A stretch of DNA of 8,438 nt from Pseudomonadota bacterium (GTDB taxonomy: Bacteria; Pseudomonadota; Gammaproteobacteria; Burkholderiales; Burkholderiaceae). The stretch covers positions 1-8,438 of the forward strand of contig JAEZQX010000261.1 of assembly GCA_023441105.1 (NCBI GenBank). Reading direction: 5' to 3'. The notes under the pieces were generated by a model that was given only the letters and a program-made list of their open reading frames with translations, did no database searches and was not told the DNA's origin. The position numbers and the translations under genes were made by a program. Position 1 is the stretch's first letter; every line of letters begins with the position of its first letter. Of the stretch, positions 1 to 5,268 are shown in pieces.

Positions 1-653
1 GGCTGGGGCGGCGCGGGGGGGCCGCCACCGCCCCCGAAACCGGTCGCCAGCGTTTTTCCGACCCGGTGCTGCGCGCCATGGAGCGCGTTCCGCGGCATCG
101 CTTCGTACCGGATGTCGCGGTCGGATCCGCCTATCGCAACCGACCGCTGTCGATCGGCGACGGACAGACCATCTCGCAGCCCTACATCGTGGCGTTGTCG
201 GCGGAATTGATCGATCCCCAGCCCGGCGACGTCGTACTGGAGGTCGGTACCGGCTCCGGCTACCAGGCTGCGGTGCTTGCCGAGCTGGTCGCCCGCGTCT
301 ATTCGATCGAGATCATCGAGCCGCTGGGGCGGCAGGCGGCCGATCGGCTGGCCGTGCTGGGCTATCGCAATGTCGAAGTCCGGATCGGCGACGGCTACCA
401 GGGGTGGGCAGAGCGGGCACCGTTCGATGCGATCGTGGTGACCGCGGCCGCGCCTCACGTCCCCGAGCCCCTGATCGCGCAGCTCAAGCCCGGCGGGCGG
501 ATGGTCATACCGGTAGGCGCGCGCGATCAGGGGCAGGAGATGCTGCTGATTACCAAGCGGGACGACGGAACGCTGCAGACACGCACGGTGATCCCGGTAA
601 GATTCGTGCCCTTGACCGGCGAGGGTGCGCAGGCCAGGCCGCGCGGACGCTGA
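1..653 (+). CDS. pcm: Protein-L-isoaspartate O-methyltransferase (5' end outside window)
   Basis: This enzyme uses S-adenosylmethionine to methylate the carboxyl group of L-isoaspartyl residues that form in ageing proteins, which starts their repair. The frame is open from the window edge (codons from base 3) to the TGA at 651-653. The family hallmark GDGQTISQPYIVA is at about 156-194. SAM-binding motif I (VLEVGTGSGYQAAVLA) is at about 234-281, and the late motif FDAIVVTAAAPHVP at about 424-465. Upstream of the internal GTG (66) and ATG (78) codons the frame reads TGRQRFSDPVLRAMERVPRH. This matches the conserved region before the VPRHxFVP motif, so the true start lies left of base 1 and the gene is 5'-truncated by the window. 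The visible 216 codons are already close to the usual family length, so only a short N-terminus is missing. An export signal cannot be judged. The identification is very secure. Confidence 0.95.
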   Translation, partial: LGRRGGAATAPETGRQRFSDPVLRAMERVPRHRFVPDVAVGSAYRNRPLSIGDGQTISQPYIVALSAELIDPQPGDVVLEVGTGSGYQAAVLAELVARVYSIEIIEPLGRQAADRLAVLGYRNVEVRIGDGYQGWAERAPFDAIVVTAAAPHVPEPLIAQLKPGGRMVIPVGARDQGQEMLLITKRDDGTLQTRTVIPVRFVPLTGEGAQARPRGR

Positions 654-657
654 CGAC

Positions 658-672
658 CGTTCGCAGTGAACG
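658..672. repeat. Short inverted repeat abutting the promoter
   Basis: A perfect 5-bp inverted repeat, CGTTC / GAACG with a 5-nt gap, lies five bases after the pcm stop and two bases before the -35 hexamer of the promoter at 675. It could be an operator half-site pair or a weak hairpin. There is no T-run after it that would make it an intrinsic terminator. This is inference from symmetry only. Confidence 0.3.
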
Positions 673-674
673 CT

Positions 675-703
675 TTGACAAGCAGATTTTCACGGCGTAA
701 CGT
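675..703 (+). promoter_or_regulatory. Sigma70-type promoter for the first response regulator
   Basis: A perfect consensus -35 hexamer TTGACA (675-680) is followed by a 17-bp spacer and the -10 hexamer TAACGT (698-703), which keeps the three most conserved positions of TATAAT. The stretch is conspicuously AT-richer than its surroundings. Transcription would start near 710 and give a leader of about 120 nt before the ATG at 834. It is placed correctly for the response regulator and the small protein behind it. Confidence 0.6.
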
Positions 704-770
704 ATTGTGAACGGTGAGACTCGAGACTAATGATGCTTTCAACAAGGGCTCTTGCAGAGCCGATACAGGC

Positions 771-821
771 CGTCGCCGTGATTTCCAGTGCCGGGCTTCG
801 CGTGAGTGCCGGTCGGCGACG
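771..821 (+). promoter_or_regulatory. Leader region with inverted and direct repeats
   Basis: In the predicted untranslated leader an 8-bp perfect inverted repeat (CGTCGCCG at 771-778, CGGCGACG at 814-821) encloses 35 nt. That interval holds most of two copies of AGTGCCGG (787-794 and 805-812), spaced 18 bp apart. The elements end 12 nt before the ATG at 834. They may form an mRNA structure or a tandem protein-binding site. At this GC content 8-mers recur easily by chance, so the call is tentative. Confidence 0.25.
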
Positions 822-833
822 CGCGGTTGCACG

Positions 834-1322
834 ATGAGGACGGTGCAGGCACCCGGTCACGGTCAGGACGTCCATGCGGGGTCCCGATATCTGGCTCTCG
901 ACGGCCGGACCCGCGATATCTTCCGAACGCAGGACACCTTCCCCCCGGATCGACCTTCGCGACGCCGCAGTGGCCGCAAGGTGCTGGTGGTCGACGACCA
1001 GCCGGAAGCGCTGCAGTCGACGGTGGACCTGTTCCGCGAGATGGGCTACGACGTGTTGCAGGCAGGCAGTGGCGAGGATGCTCTCCAGTTGCTTGGCCGG
1101 ATCCCGGACATCGAAGTGCTGTTCACCGATGTCTTCATGCCGCGCATGGATGGCGTGCATCTCGGACGCGAGGCGCGCCGGCTCATTCCCGGGATCAATG
1201 TGGTCCTGGTGTCGGGCTTTCCGGCGTCGGCAATGGACCTGCACGCCGGCGAGCCGGGAGAATTCCACTTTCTGATGAAACCGTTCCTGATGTCCGAGGT
1301 GGCCATCGTCCTGCGGCGCTGA
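834..1322 (+). CDS. Single-domain (CheY-like) response regulator
   Basis: This is a 162-aa cytoplasmic protein: a 48-residue Arg-rich, poorly structured N-terminal extension followed by one complete receiver domain (about 49-162). All functional receiver residues are visible: the acidic pair D54/D55 in VLVVDD, phospho-acceptor D99 in LFTDVFMPRMDG, the Ser switch residue S127 in VLVSGF, and the conserved Lys K149 in MKPF. There is no DNA-binding or enzymatic output domain, so phosphorylation probably acts through protein contacts or phosphorelay. Receivers fused to hybrid histidine kinases look similar, but no kinase sequence is present here. I chose the ATG at 834 because the upstream in-frame codons from the GTG at 714 encode Cys/Arg-rich residues with no family resemblance and would overlap the likely transcription start. 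No convincing Shine-Dalgarno sequence precedes it. The next gene follows after 33 nt on the same strand. Confidence 0.85.
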   Translation: MRTVQAPGHGQDVHAGSRYLALDGRTRDIFRTQDTFPPDRPSRRRSGRKVLVVDDQPEALQSTVDLFREMGYDVLQAGSGEDALQLLGRIPDIEVLFTDVFMPRMDGVHLGREARRLIPGINVVLVSGFPASAMDLHAGEPGEFHFLMKPFLMSEVAIVLRR

Positions 1323-1355
1323 CGGTCCAGGTATGGCATTTGCCGGATCGGATTC

Positions 1356-1577
1356 ATGACGACCAAGAACCCGACCCCATTTCCGACCTCCGATAACCAT
1401 GGCAAGGCGCCGGGTGAGCCCAAGCCGGTGCCGAAGAAGCCCGCCGAGTCCAAGCTCGACGAGGGTATCGAGGAATCCTTCCCGGCCAGCGATCCCGTGT
1501 CGGTGAATGTCACCAAGGTGGTGAAGAAGCCCGGGGCTGCGCCATCCGACAAGAGCGGCAAGACCGAGGCCTCCTGA
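1356..1577 (+). CDS. Small Lys/Pro-rich protein with ESFPASDP motif
   Basis: This is a 73-aa soluble protein without a signal peptide or membrane segment. Its ends are rich in Lys, Pro, Ser and Thr and are probably disordered. The centre carries the block LDEGIEESFPASDPVSV (residues 34-50). Blocks of the form DExxEESFPASDP recur in many small uncharacterised bacterial proteins, and this conserved core is why I consider the gene real. The biochemical function is unknown. It lies 33 nt downstream of the response regulator with no terminator between them and is followed directly by a strong terminator, so the two form a likely two-gene operon. A weak purine-rich stretch lies before the ATG. Lys codons are much more frequent here than in the neighbouring Arg-rich genes, as expected for this type of protein. 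Confidence 0.8.
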   Translation: MTTKNPTPFPTSDNHGKAPGEPKPVPKKPAESKLDEGIEESFPASDPVSVNVTKVVKKPGAAPSDKSGKTEAS

Positions 1578-1603
1578 GGGCCCCGCCTCCGGGGCCTCTT
1601 TAT
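1578..1603 (+). terminator. Rho-independent terminator after the small-protein operon
   Basis: A seven-base-pair all-G/C stem (GGCCCCG at 1579-1585 with CGGGGCC at 1590-1596) closes a CCTC tetraloop and is followed by TCTTTAT (1597-1603). It begins directly after the TGA of the small protein at 1575-1577. The opposite strand has no T-run after the hairpin, so it should mainly stop rightward transcription and keep it out of the convergent gene at 1633. Confidence 0.85.
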
Positions 1604-1632
1604 CGACGGCCCCGTTGTCCCCAGGCTTTTGC

Positions 1633-2553
1633 TCAGGGCCTCCGGCTCGGCCTGGTGGCGCCGCCTGGCAGGAGTCCGAGCGCGGTGAGGGTATAGACGT
1701 CCGGCTCGCCGCGCGGCTCGATTCCTTGCGCACGCTGGAAGTCGCGCAACGACCGAACCGTGCGGTCGCCCCAGACACCGTCGGGCGAGCCGACTTCGTA
1801 CCCGGTCGAGTTGAGCGCCTGCTGGATGATCCTGATGGCCGCGGGATCGAGATCGGCGGAGCCCAGCGGCTCGCCCGCCCGGCGCGGCACCGGCCGTTCG
1901 GTGCCTGCCGGCAGCAGCCCGAGCGCCGCCAGCGTATGCGCGTCGAGTTCCCCGGAGGCCGGCATTCCGCGCGCTCGCTGGAAGTTGCCGATGGCGCTTT
2001 CGGTGCGCTGGCCCCAGACGCCGTCGGCTGCCCCGACCTTGAAGCCTTGCTTGTCGAGCGCTTGCTGGATGGCGCGGATGGTCGCTGGGTGCAGATCCGC
2101 GGGTGTCCTGGTACGTATCTCAGGCGCAGGATGGCGCACCGGGGCTTCGGCTGCGGGCCTGGGCCGACCGTCGCTGGTGACGCCCAGCGCTTCGAGCGTG
2201 ACAGCGTCCGCCTGGCCGGTCTGCCTGAGCCCCTTCATCCGCTGGAACTCGCGAACCGCCGCCGACGTCTTGGGACCCCAGACGCCATCGGCCGCATCCA
2301 CTGCGTAGCCGCCCTGGATCAGCGAATGTTGCAGCATGCGGATGGTGGCCGGCGACAACTCCCCCGGGCCAGGCACCGACTCCCTTGCCGGCGCTGCTGG
2401 CTGCGCCTGGATTGCCATCGGCGCGACGGCAATCAAGCCGAGTGCCACGAGCGCAGTCCAGCGGGCTCCCTGGGTTGTTCTCTTCACGATGCGACCAGGC
2501 ACTGCGAGGCCCGCGTCAGTTCCGGACCGGCGTGCCAGCCAAGTGGGATTCAT
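1633..2553 (-). CDS. Exported protein with three peptidoglycan-binding (PG_binding_1) repeats
   Basis: This is a 306-aa protein with an N-terminal basic region, a hydrophobic segment (about 32-46: ALVALGLIAVAPMAI) and a probable signal-peptidase site near AIQA-Q (about residue 50). The exported part consists almost entirely of three homologous repeats of about 60 residues (about 66-125, 154-213, 235-294). Each has the PG_binding_1 pattern: ATIRxxQ, then DGVWGxxT, then FQRxxG, then TLxALG. Pro/Ala/Arg-rich linkers separate them. No amidase, transpeptidase or other catalytic domain is present, so it probably anchors to or senses the cell wall. I chose the start at 2553 because GGAG (2561-2564) sits 7 nt upstream of that ATG. 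An adjacent ATG is at 2556, a longer in-frame ATG at 2634, and a GTG at 2487 would give a more typical short signal peptide. The gene is divergent from the response regulator at 2642. Confidence 0.88.
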   Translation of the reverse strand: MNPTWLARRSGTDAGLAVPGRIVKRTTQGARWTALVALGLIAVAPMAIQAQPAAPARESVPGPGELSPATIRMLQHSLIQGGYAVDAADGVWGPKTSAAVREFQRMKGLRQTGQADAVTLEALGVTSDGRPRPAAEAPVRHPAPEIRTRTPADLHPATIRAIQQALDKQGFKVGAADGVWGQRTESAIGNFQRARGMPASGELDAHTLAALGLLPAGTERPVPRRAGEPLGSADLDPAAIRIIQQALNSTGYEVGSPDGVWGDRTVRSLRDFQRAQGIEPRGEPDVYTLTALGLLPGGATRPSRRP

Positions 2554-2560
2554 CATCGAT

Positions 2561-2564
2561 CTCC
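2561..2564 (-). promoter_or_regulatory. Shine-Dalgarno GGAG supporting the start at 2553
   Basis: On the minus strand GGAG precedes a tandem ATGATG, 4 nt from the first ATG and 7 nt from the second. No comparable site was noted for the alternative GTG at 2487, so this site decides the start of the peptidoglycan-binding protein in favour of the internal ATGs. Confidence 0.5.
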
Positions 2565-2641
2565 GAGTCGACCTGCGGGTTGAAGGATTGCAAGCCCGAA
2601 AACCATTGCTGGGCCGGCCGGGTTGAGCAAACATTGAGCCT

Positions 2642-3136
2642 ATGAATCAAAATTTTGAGAGAAGGGCTGACGAAGAAACGGCCCTGCCGCCGGATTCGAT
2701 GGACGAGGAGCGGCGCGGTCGGCGGGTCCTGGTGGTCGACGACGATCCCGACGCCGCGGAGGCATTGGCAGAGTTGCTGTCGATGAGCGGCCACGAGGTG
2801 GGCATCGCGACCGCGGCCCAGGAGGCGCTGCGGCTGTTCGAAGACCTGCAGCCGCAGGTGGCGGTGCTGGACATCGGCCTGCCGGTGATGGACGGCTATG
2901 AGCTGCAGGCGCGGATGTGCGATCTGCGCGGTGGTCACGACTGCATCTATGTCGCCTTGACCGGATACGGCATGAAGAGCGAGCAGGAACAGAGCAGGAG
3001 GGCCGGCTTTCGCGCCCATCTGGTCAAGCCCGTCCACCTCGAGCAACTGATGACCTTGATCGAAGGCTCGAGCGGATCGGCGCCGCCTGGGGTGGATTTG
3101 CCGGATGCGAGGGATCCGAGGGCCGGCAGGCGATGA
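2642..3136 (+). CDS. Single-domain (CheY-like) response regulator
   Basis: This is a 164-aa protein with a charged 27-residue N-terminal tail, one receiver domain (about 28-145) and a short Gly/Pro/Arg-rich tail. The receiver residues are complete: D33/D34 in VLVVDDDPD, phospho-acceptor D77 in VAVLDIGLPVMDG, T107 in VALTGYG, and K129 in LVKPV. No output domain follows. The sequence resembles receivers attached to hybrid sensor kinases, but no kinase gene is in the window. It starts 85 bp from the divergent peptidoglycan-binding gene, so a bidirectional promoter region lies between 2557 and 2641. Its TGA (3134-3136) overlaps the ATG of the thioesterase gene (3133-3135), which suggests translational coupling. 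It shares only the receiver fold with the regulator at 834-1322 and does not look like a recent duplicate. Confidence 0.88.
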   Translation: MNQNFERRADEETALPPDSMDEERRGRRVLVVDDDPDAAEALAELLSMSGHEVGIATAAQEALRLFEDLQPQVAVLDIGLPVMDGYELQARMCDLRGGHDCIYVALTGYGMKSEQEQSRRAGFRAHLVKPVHLEQLMTLIEGSSGSAPPGVDLPDARDPRAGRR

Positions 3137-3585
3137 CGCAGCCGGTCGATCCCGCGATCGAGCAACTGGTGCGGGAGAGCTTCGCCAAGCAGGGGCTCAT
3201 GGGCCACCTCGGCGCCACCATGGAGGAGGTCCGGGCGGGGGAGGTCCATATCCGCCTGCCGTTCAGGCCGGAGCTCACCCAGCAGCATGGCTTTTTCCAT
3301 GCTGGCGGCACCAGCGCCATCGCCGACACCGCGGGCGGTTATGCGGGCCTGACGGTCTTTCCGCGCGGCAGCGCGGTGCTGACGGTGGAGTTCAAGATCA
3401 ACCTCGTGGCCCCGGCCAAGGGCGATGCCCTGCTGGCTATCGGCCGGGTGCTGAAGGCCGGGCGCACGCTCACTGTCTGCCAGCTGGAGGTGTTCGCCGA
3501 GCAGGCCGGCAAGCTCGTCAACGTCGCGGTGGGCCAGCAGACGCTCATCTGCCTCAACGAGCCGGGCACCAGGATCAGCGCCTGA
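3133..3585 (+). CDS. PaaI-like hotdog-fold thioesterase
   Basis: This is a 150-aa protein of the hotdog superfamily, PaaI/YiiD-like branch. Members hydrolyse acyl- or aryl-CoA thioesters in the cytoplasm, usually as dimers or tetramers. The signature helix region is TQQHGFFHAGGTSAIADTAG at residues 49-68. It contains the active-site H52-G53 and H56-A-G motif and the acidic residue D65, which sits where the family's catalytic or orienting carboxylate lies. The following VLTVEFKINLVAPAKGD block and the C-terminal VAVGQQTLICL strand are also typical. The length matches a single-domain enzyme. The ATG overlaps the TGA of the upstream receiver gene by four bases (ATGA), which fixes the start and suggests co-translation. 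A possible GAGGG ribosome site is at 3118-3122. The substrate cannot be inferred from sequence. Confidence 0.88.
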   Translation: MTQPVDPAIEQLVRESFAKQGLMGHLGATMEEVRAGEVHIRLPFRPELTQQHGFFHAGGTSAIADTAGGYAGLTVFPRGSAVLTVEFKINLVAPAKGDALLAIGRVLKAGRTLTVCQLEVFAEQAGKLVNVAVGQQTLICLNEPGTRISA

Positions 3586-3640
3586 CTGCCGTTCGAGCGA
3601 CGACGGCGGAAGCGAGATTCCTGGCGGCCGCCGGCGCGCG

Positions 3641-4222
3641 TCAGCGGGCGTCCAGCACCGCGCGGACGAAATCGGACTTGGCCGCGGTGTAGCTCTCCCG
3701 ATCCTGGCGGTGGGCCGCGGCGAGTGCTTGCTTGAGCGCCGCGTAGCGGGCGGCAAGCGCCGGATCATCGCGCAAGGCATCGCGGAAGGCGAGACGCTCC
3801 TGCCAGGCGGACGAGCCATGTACGACGACGTGCAGATGATGGGTGCGTCTTCCATCGGCCCAGCGCATGAACCATTGCCGGTCTGCGAGCGAGGCGTTGA
3901 ATGCCTCGGATGTCGCATAGCCGATCCGGCCCAACGGTTCGCCCAGCGAGCGCGCGCCGGCCATCGACTCCACGCCAGCCAGCAGATCGACGATCGGCTT
4001 GGCCGCGAGCCCGCTGACGGCGGTGCTGCCGATGTGCTGGATATCGAGGAAGGCGCAGGGGAGTGCCGAGAGCAGGCGTTGGCGTTCGGCGAGGAACATC
4101 GCCGGCCAGGCCGGGTCGTGCTGGCACAGCTCGACGGGCTCGGCGATCGCCGCGCGCAGGGAGGCATCCGGGTTCATGAGGTGTGGCGACAGCGTGAGCG
4201 GCGCATTGGCTCGATCATCCAC
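3641..4222 (-). CDS. GrpB-family (UPF0157) protein, nucleotidyltransferase-like fold
   Basis: This is a 193-aa cytoplasmic protein of the GrpB/UPF0157 family, whose fold is related to the DNA polymerase beta nucleotidyltransferases. The exact reaction is not established for most members. Diagnostic blocks are the YDPAWP-like HDPAWPAMFLAERQRL (35-50), the Gly-Ser block HIGSTAVSGLAAKPIVDLL (63-81) with the acidic residue D79, and HHLHVVVHGSSAWQERLAF (128-146), with a closing YTAAKSDFV. The usual HIGSTAVPGL has Ser in place of Pro here. Two starts are possible. The GTG at 4222 has a weak AGG nine bases upstream. The ATG at 4177 gives a 178-aa protein closer to the usual family N-terminus but has no visible ribosome site. 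The gene converges with the thioesterase gene (55-nt gap) and diverges from the Crp/Fnr gene. Confidence 0.88.
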   Translation of the reverse strand: MDDRANAPLTLSPHLMNPDASLRAAIAEPVELCQHDPAWPAMFLAERQRLLSALPCAFLDIQHIGSTAVSGLAAKPIVDLLAGVESMAGARSLGEPLGRIGYATSEAFNASLADRQWFMRWADGRRTHHLHVVVHGSSAWQERLAFRDALRDDPALAARYAALKQALAAAHRQDRESYTAAKSDFVRAVLDAR

Positions 4223-4249
4223 TAAGATACGCCTGTGCCTGGCGAGCCG

Positions 4250-4267
4250 GGCCTGCGGCAGCAGGCC
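4250..4267. repeat. Perfect inverted repeat between grpB-like gene and Crp/Fnr gene
   Basis: Seven-base arms GGCCTGC / GCAGGCC flank a 4-nt GGCA loop in the 101-bp divergent intergenic region. It could be an operator or a leader hairpin for either gene. It does not resemble the TTGATnnnnATCAA box expected for Fnr/Dnr proteins, so autoregulation by the neighbouring Crp/Fnr protein is not supported by this site. Confidence 0.35.
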
Positions 4268-4323
4268 GGTGCAGGCGAGCCAGTGCCTTCGATGCTGCAG
4301 TCCGACGATACGCCCTCTGCCCG

Positions 4324-5004
4324 ATGCCGCCCAGCAGCAAGATCAAGGTTGTCGATTTCCTGGCGAACCTGCCGCTCTTCAAGGAGCTCGAACCGACCGA
4401 GCTCGATCGCATCGCCGCCAGCACCACCCAGCTGCGCGTCCCCAAGGGCGAGACGATCTTCCGCCAGGGCGATCCGGCCACCGGCTTTCACTGCGTCGTG
4501 TTCGGGCGCGTGAAGCTCGCTTTCTCCTCGCCGCATGGCGGAGAGAAGGTGGTGGAGATCGTCGGACCGGGCCAGAGCTTCGGCGAGGCGGTGATGTTCA
4601 TGGGCAGCCCCTACATCGTGTCGTCGCAGGCGCTGGTCGACACGATGCTGCTTCATGTCGCCAAGGAGGCGGTCTTCGAGGAGCTCGACCGCACGCCGCG
4701 GTTCGCACGCAAGATGCTGGCCGGCCTCAGCCGGCGGCTGCATGGCCTGATCAGCGATGTCGAGTCGTACTCCCTCAACTCGGGTACGCAACGGGTGATC
4801 GGTTACCTGTCGCGAGAGGGTCTTGCCGATGGCGAGGAAGTGATCCTGCATGCGAGCAAGGCGATCGTGGCGTCCCGCCTCAACCTGACGCCGGAGCATT
4901 TCTCGCGCATCCTTCACGACCTGGCGGAGCATGGCCTCATCGAGGTGCACGGCCGGGGCATCACCATCGTCGATGCGGTAAAGCTGCGGGGCTACGACAA
5001 GTAG
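4324..5004 (+). CDS. Crp/Fnr-family transcriptional regulator, Dnr-like
   Basis: This is a 226-aa DNA-binding regulator. It has an N-terminal cyclic-nucleotide-type beta-barrel (about 12-120), a dimerisation helix (about 122-155) and a C-terminal winged helix (about 155-222), with helix-turn-helix SKAIVASRLNLTPEHFSRIL at 178-197. The barrel reads FGEAVMFMGSPYIVSSQA (87-103). It lacks the Arg-Ser/Thr pair that binds cAMP in Crp and instead resembles the FAEAMMFM pattern of Pseudomonas Dnr, a haem-dependent nitric-oxide sensor. The N-terminal cysteine cluster of Fnr is absent and only one Cys (C57) is present, so it cannot be an Fe-S oxygen sensor of the Fnr type. The ligand is therefore not cAMP or Fe-S. 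Nitric oxide sensing through haem is an inference from similarity. No good ribosome site precedes the ATG. The gene converges on the DUF2249 gene with a 27-nt gap. Confidence 0.9.
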   Translation: MPPSSKIKVVDFLANLPLFKELEPTELDRIAASTTQLRVPKGETIFRQGDPATGFHCVVFGRVKLAFSSPHGGEKVVEIVGPGQSFGEAVMFMGSPYIVSSQALVDTMLLHVAKEAVFEELDRTPRFARKMLAGLSRRLHGLISDVESYSLNSGTQRVIGYLSREGLADGEEVILHASKAIVASRLNLTPEHFSRILHDLAEHGLIEVHGRGITIVDAVKLRGYDK

Positions 5005-5012
5005 CCAGGAGG

Positions 5013-5033
5013 AGCCGGCCCGGCCGCCCGGCT
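5013..5033. terminator. Possible weak bidirectional terminator hairpin
   Basis: Six-base arms AGCCGG (5013-5018) and CCGGCT (5028-5033) flank a GC-rich 9-nt loop in the gap between the convergent Crp/Fnr and DUF2249 genes. Its right arm overlaps the DUF2249 stop codon. Neither side has a run of T, so if it terminates transcription it is inefficient or Rho-assisted. Confidence 0.3.
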
Positions 5034-5256
5034 ATTCCCGCGACCAGATGGTGATCTCGTAGACGTAGTCCGGGCGCAGCTGGGCCTGGTAGCGATGGCC
5101 GTTCTTCTCGAGGATGCGGTAAAGCGGGCGCGGCTCGCGGTCGATGAGCATGCGCAAGCGCTGCTCCTGGCGCAGCCGGGACAGGGCGTCGAGGGTGCGC
5201 TGCAGGGGCTCGGGCGGCTCGAGGCCGCAGACGTCCAGTTCGATCGTATCTTCCAT
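5032..5256 (-). CDS. DUF2249 domain protein (TusA-like)
   Basis: This is a 74-aa single-domain protein. Residues 7-72 match the DUF2249 pattern: LDVCGLEPPEP (7-17) at the start, then LDREPRPLY-type IDREPRPLYRILEKNG (38-53), and a final YEITIWSR strand. The family is related to the small TusA/SirA fold. Its function is not established. Members often occur near haemerythrin-like, NnrS or denitrification regulators. Here the single-domain form has one Cys (C10), inside the N-terminal motif. The gene starts 12 nt after the stop of the large regulator on the same strand, so the two are probably co-transcribed. On the other side it converges with a Dnr-like regulator, which fits the usual nitrogen-oxide neighbourhood of the family. 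The start codon is ATG at 5254-5256, with only a weak AGG upstream. Confidence 0.85.
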   Translation of the reverse strand: MEDTIELDVCGLEPPEPLQRTLDALSRLRQEQRLRMLIDREPRPLYRILEKNGHRYQAQLRPDYVYEITIWSRE

Positions 5257-5268
5257 TGCTGCGCGAAC

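Noticed and set aside
714..833. N-terminal extension of the first response regulator from the GTG at 714
   Set aside because: The 40 extra residues are Cys/Arg-rich with no resemblance to receivers, and the GTG would be only a few bases from the predicted transcription start.
690..1778. 362-codon minus-strand frame opposite the first response regulator and small protein
   Set aside because: It crosses a terminator and two supported plus-strand genes and encodes no known pattern.
1633..2553. The three PG-binding repeats as a DNA tandem repeat or mobile element
   Set aside because: Similarity is at protein-domain level with diverged codons and linkers; there are no flanking direct repeats or transposase genes.
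1615..2583. 322-codon plus-strand frame opposite the peptidoglycan-binding protein
   Set aside because: It is the mirror of three DGVWG repeats, has no ribosome site or family resemblance, and follows a terminator.
2606..2630. TTGCT / AGCAA inverted repeat around GGCCGGCC in the 2557-2641 spacer
   Set aside because: The arms are only 5 bp, 15 nt apart and not concentric with the inner palindrome, so chance is the simpler explanation.
2947..4167. 406-codon minus-strand frame spanning the thioesterase and GrpB region
   Set aside because: Its sequence is a Ser/Pro/Arg-rich reading of other genes; the overlapping receiver, thioesterase and GrpB genes have family motifs and it has none.
4206..4228. 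Possible promoter TTGGCT / TAAGAT before the Crp/Fnr gene
   Set aside because: The spacer is only 11 bp, too short for a sigma70 promoter, and the -35 match is poor.
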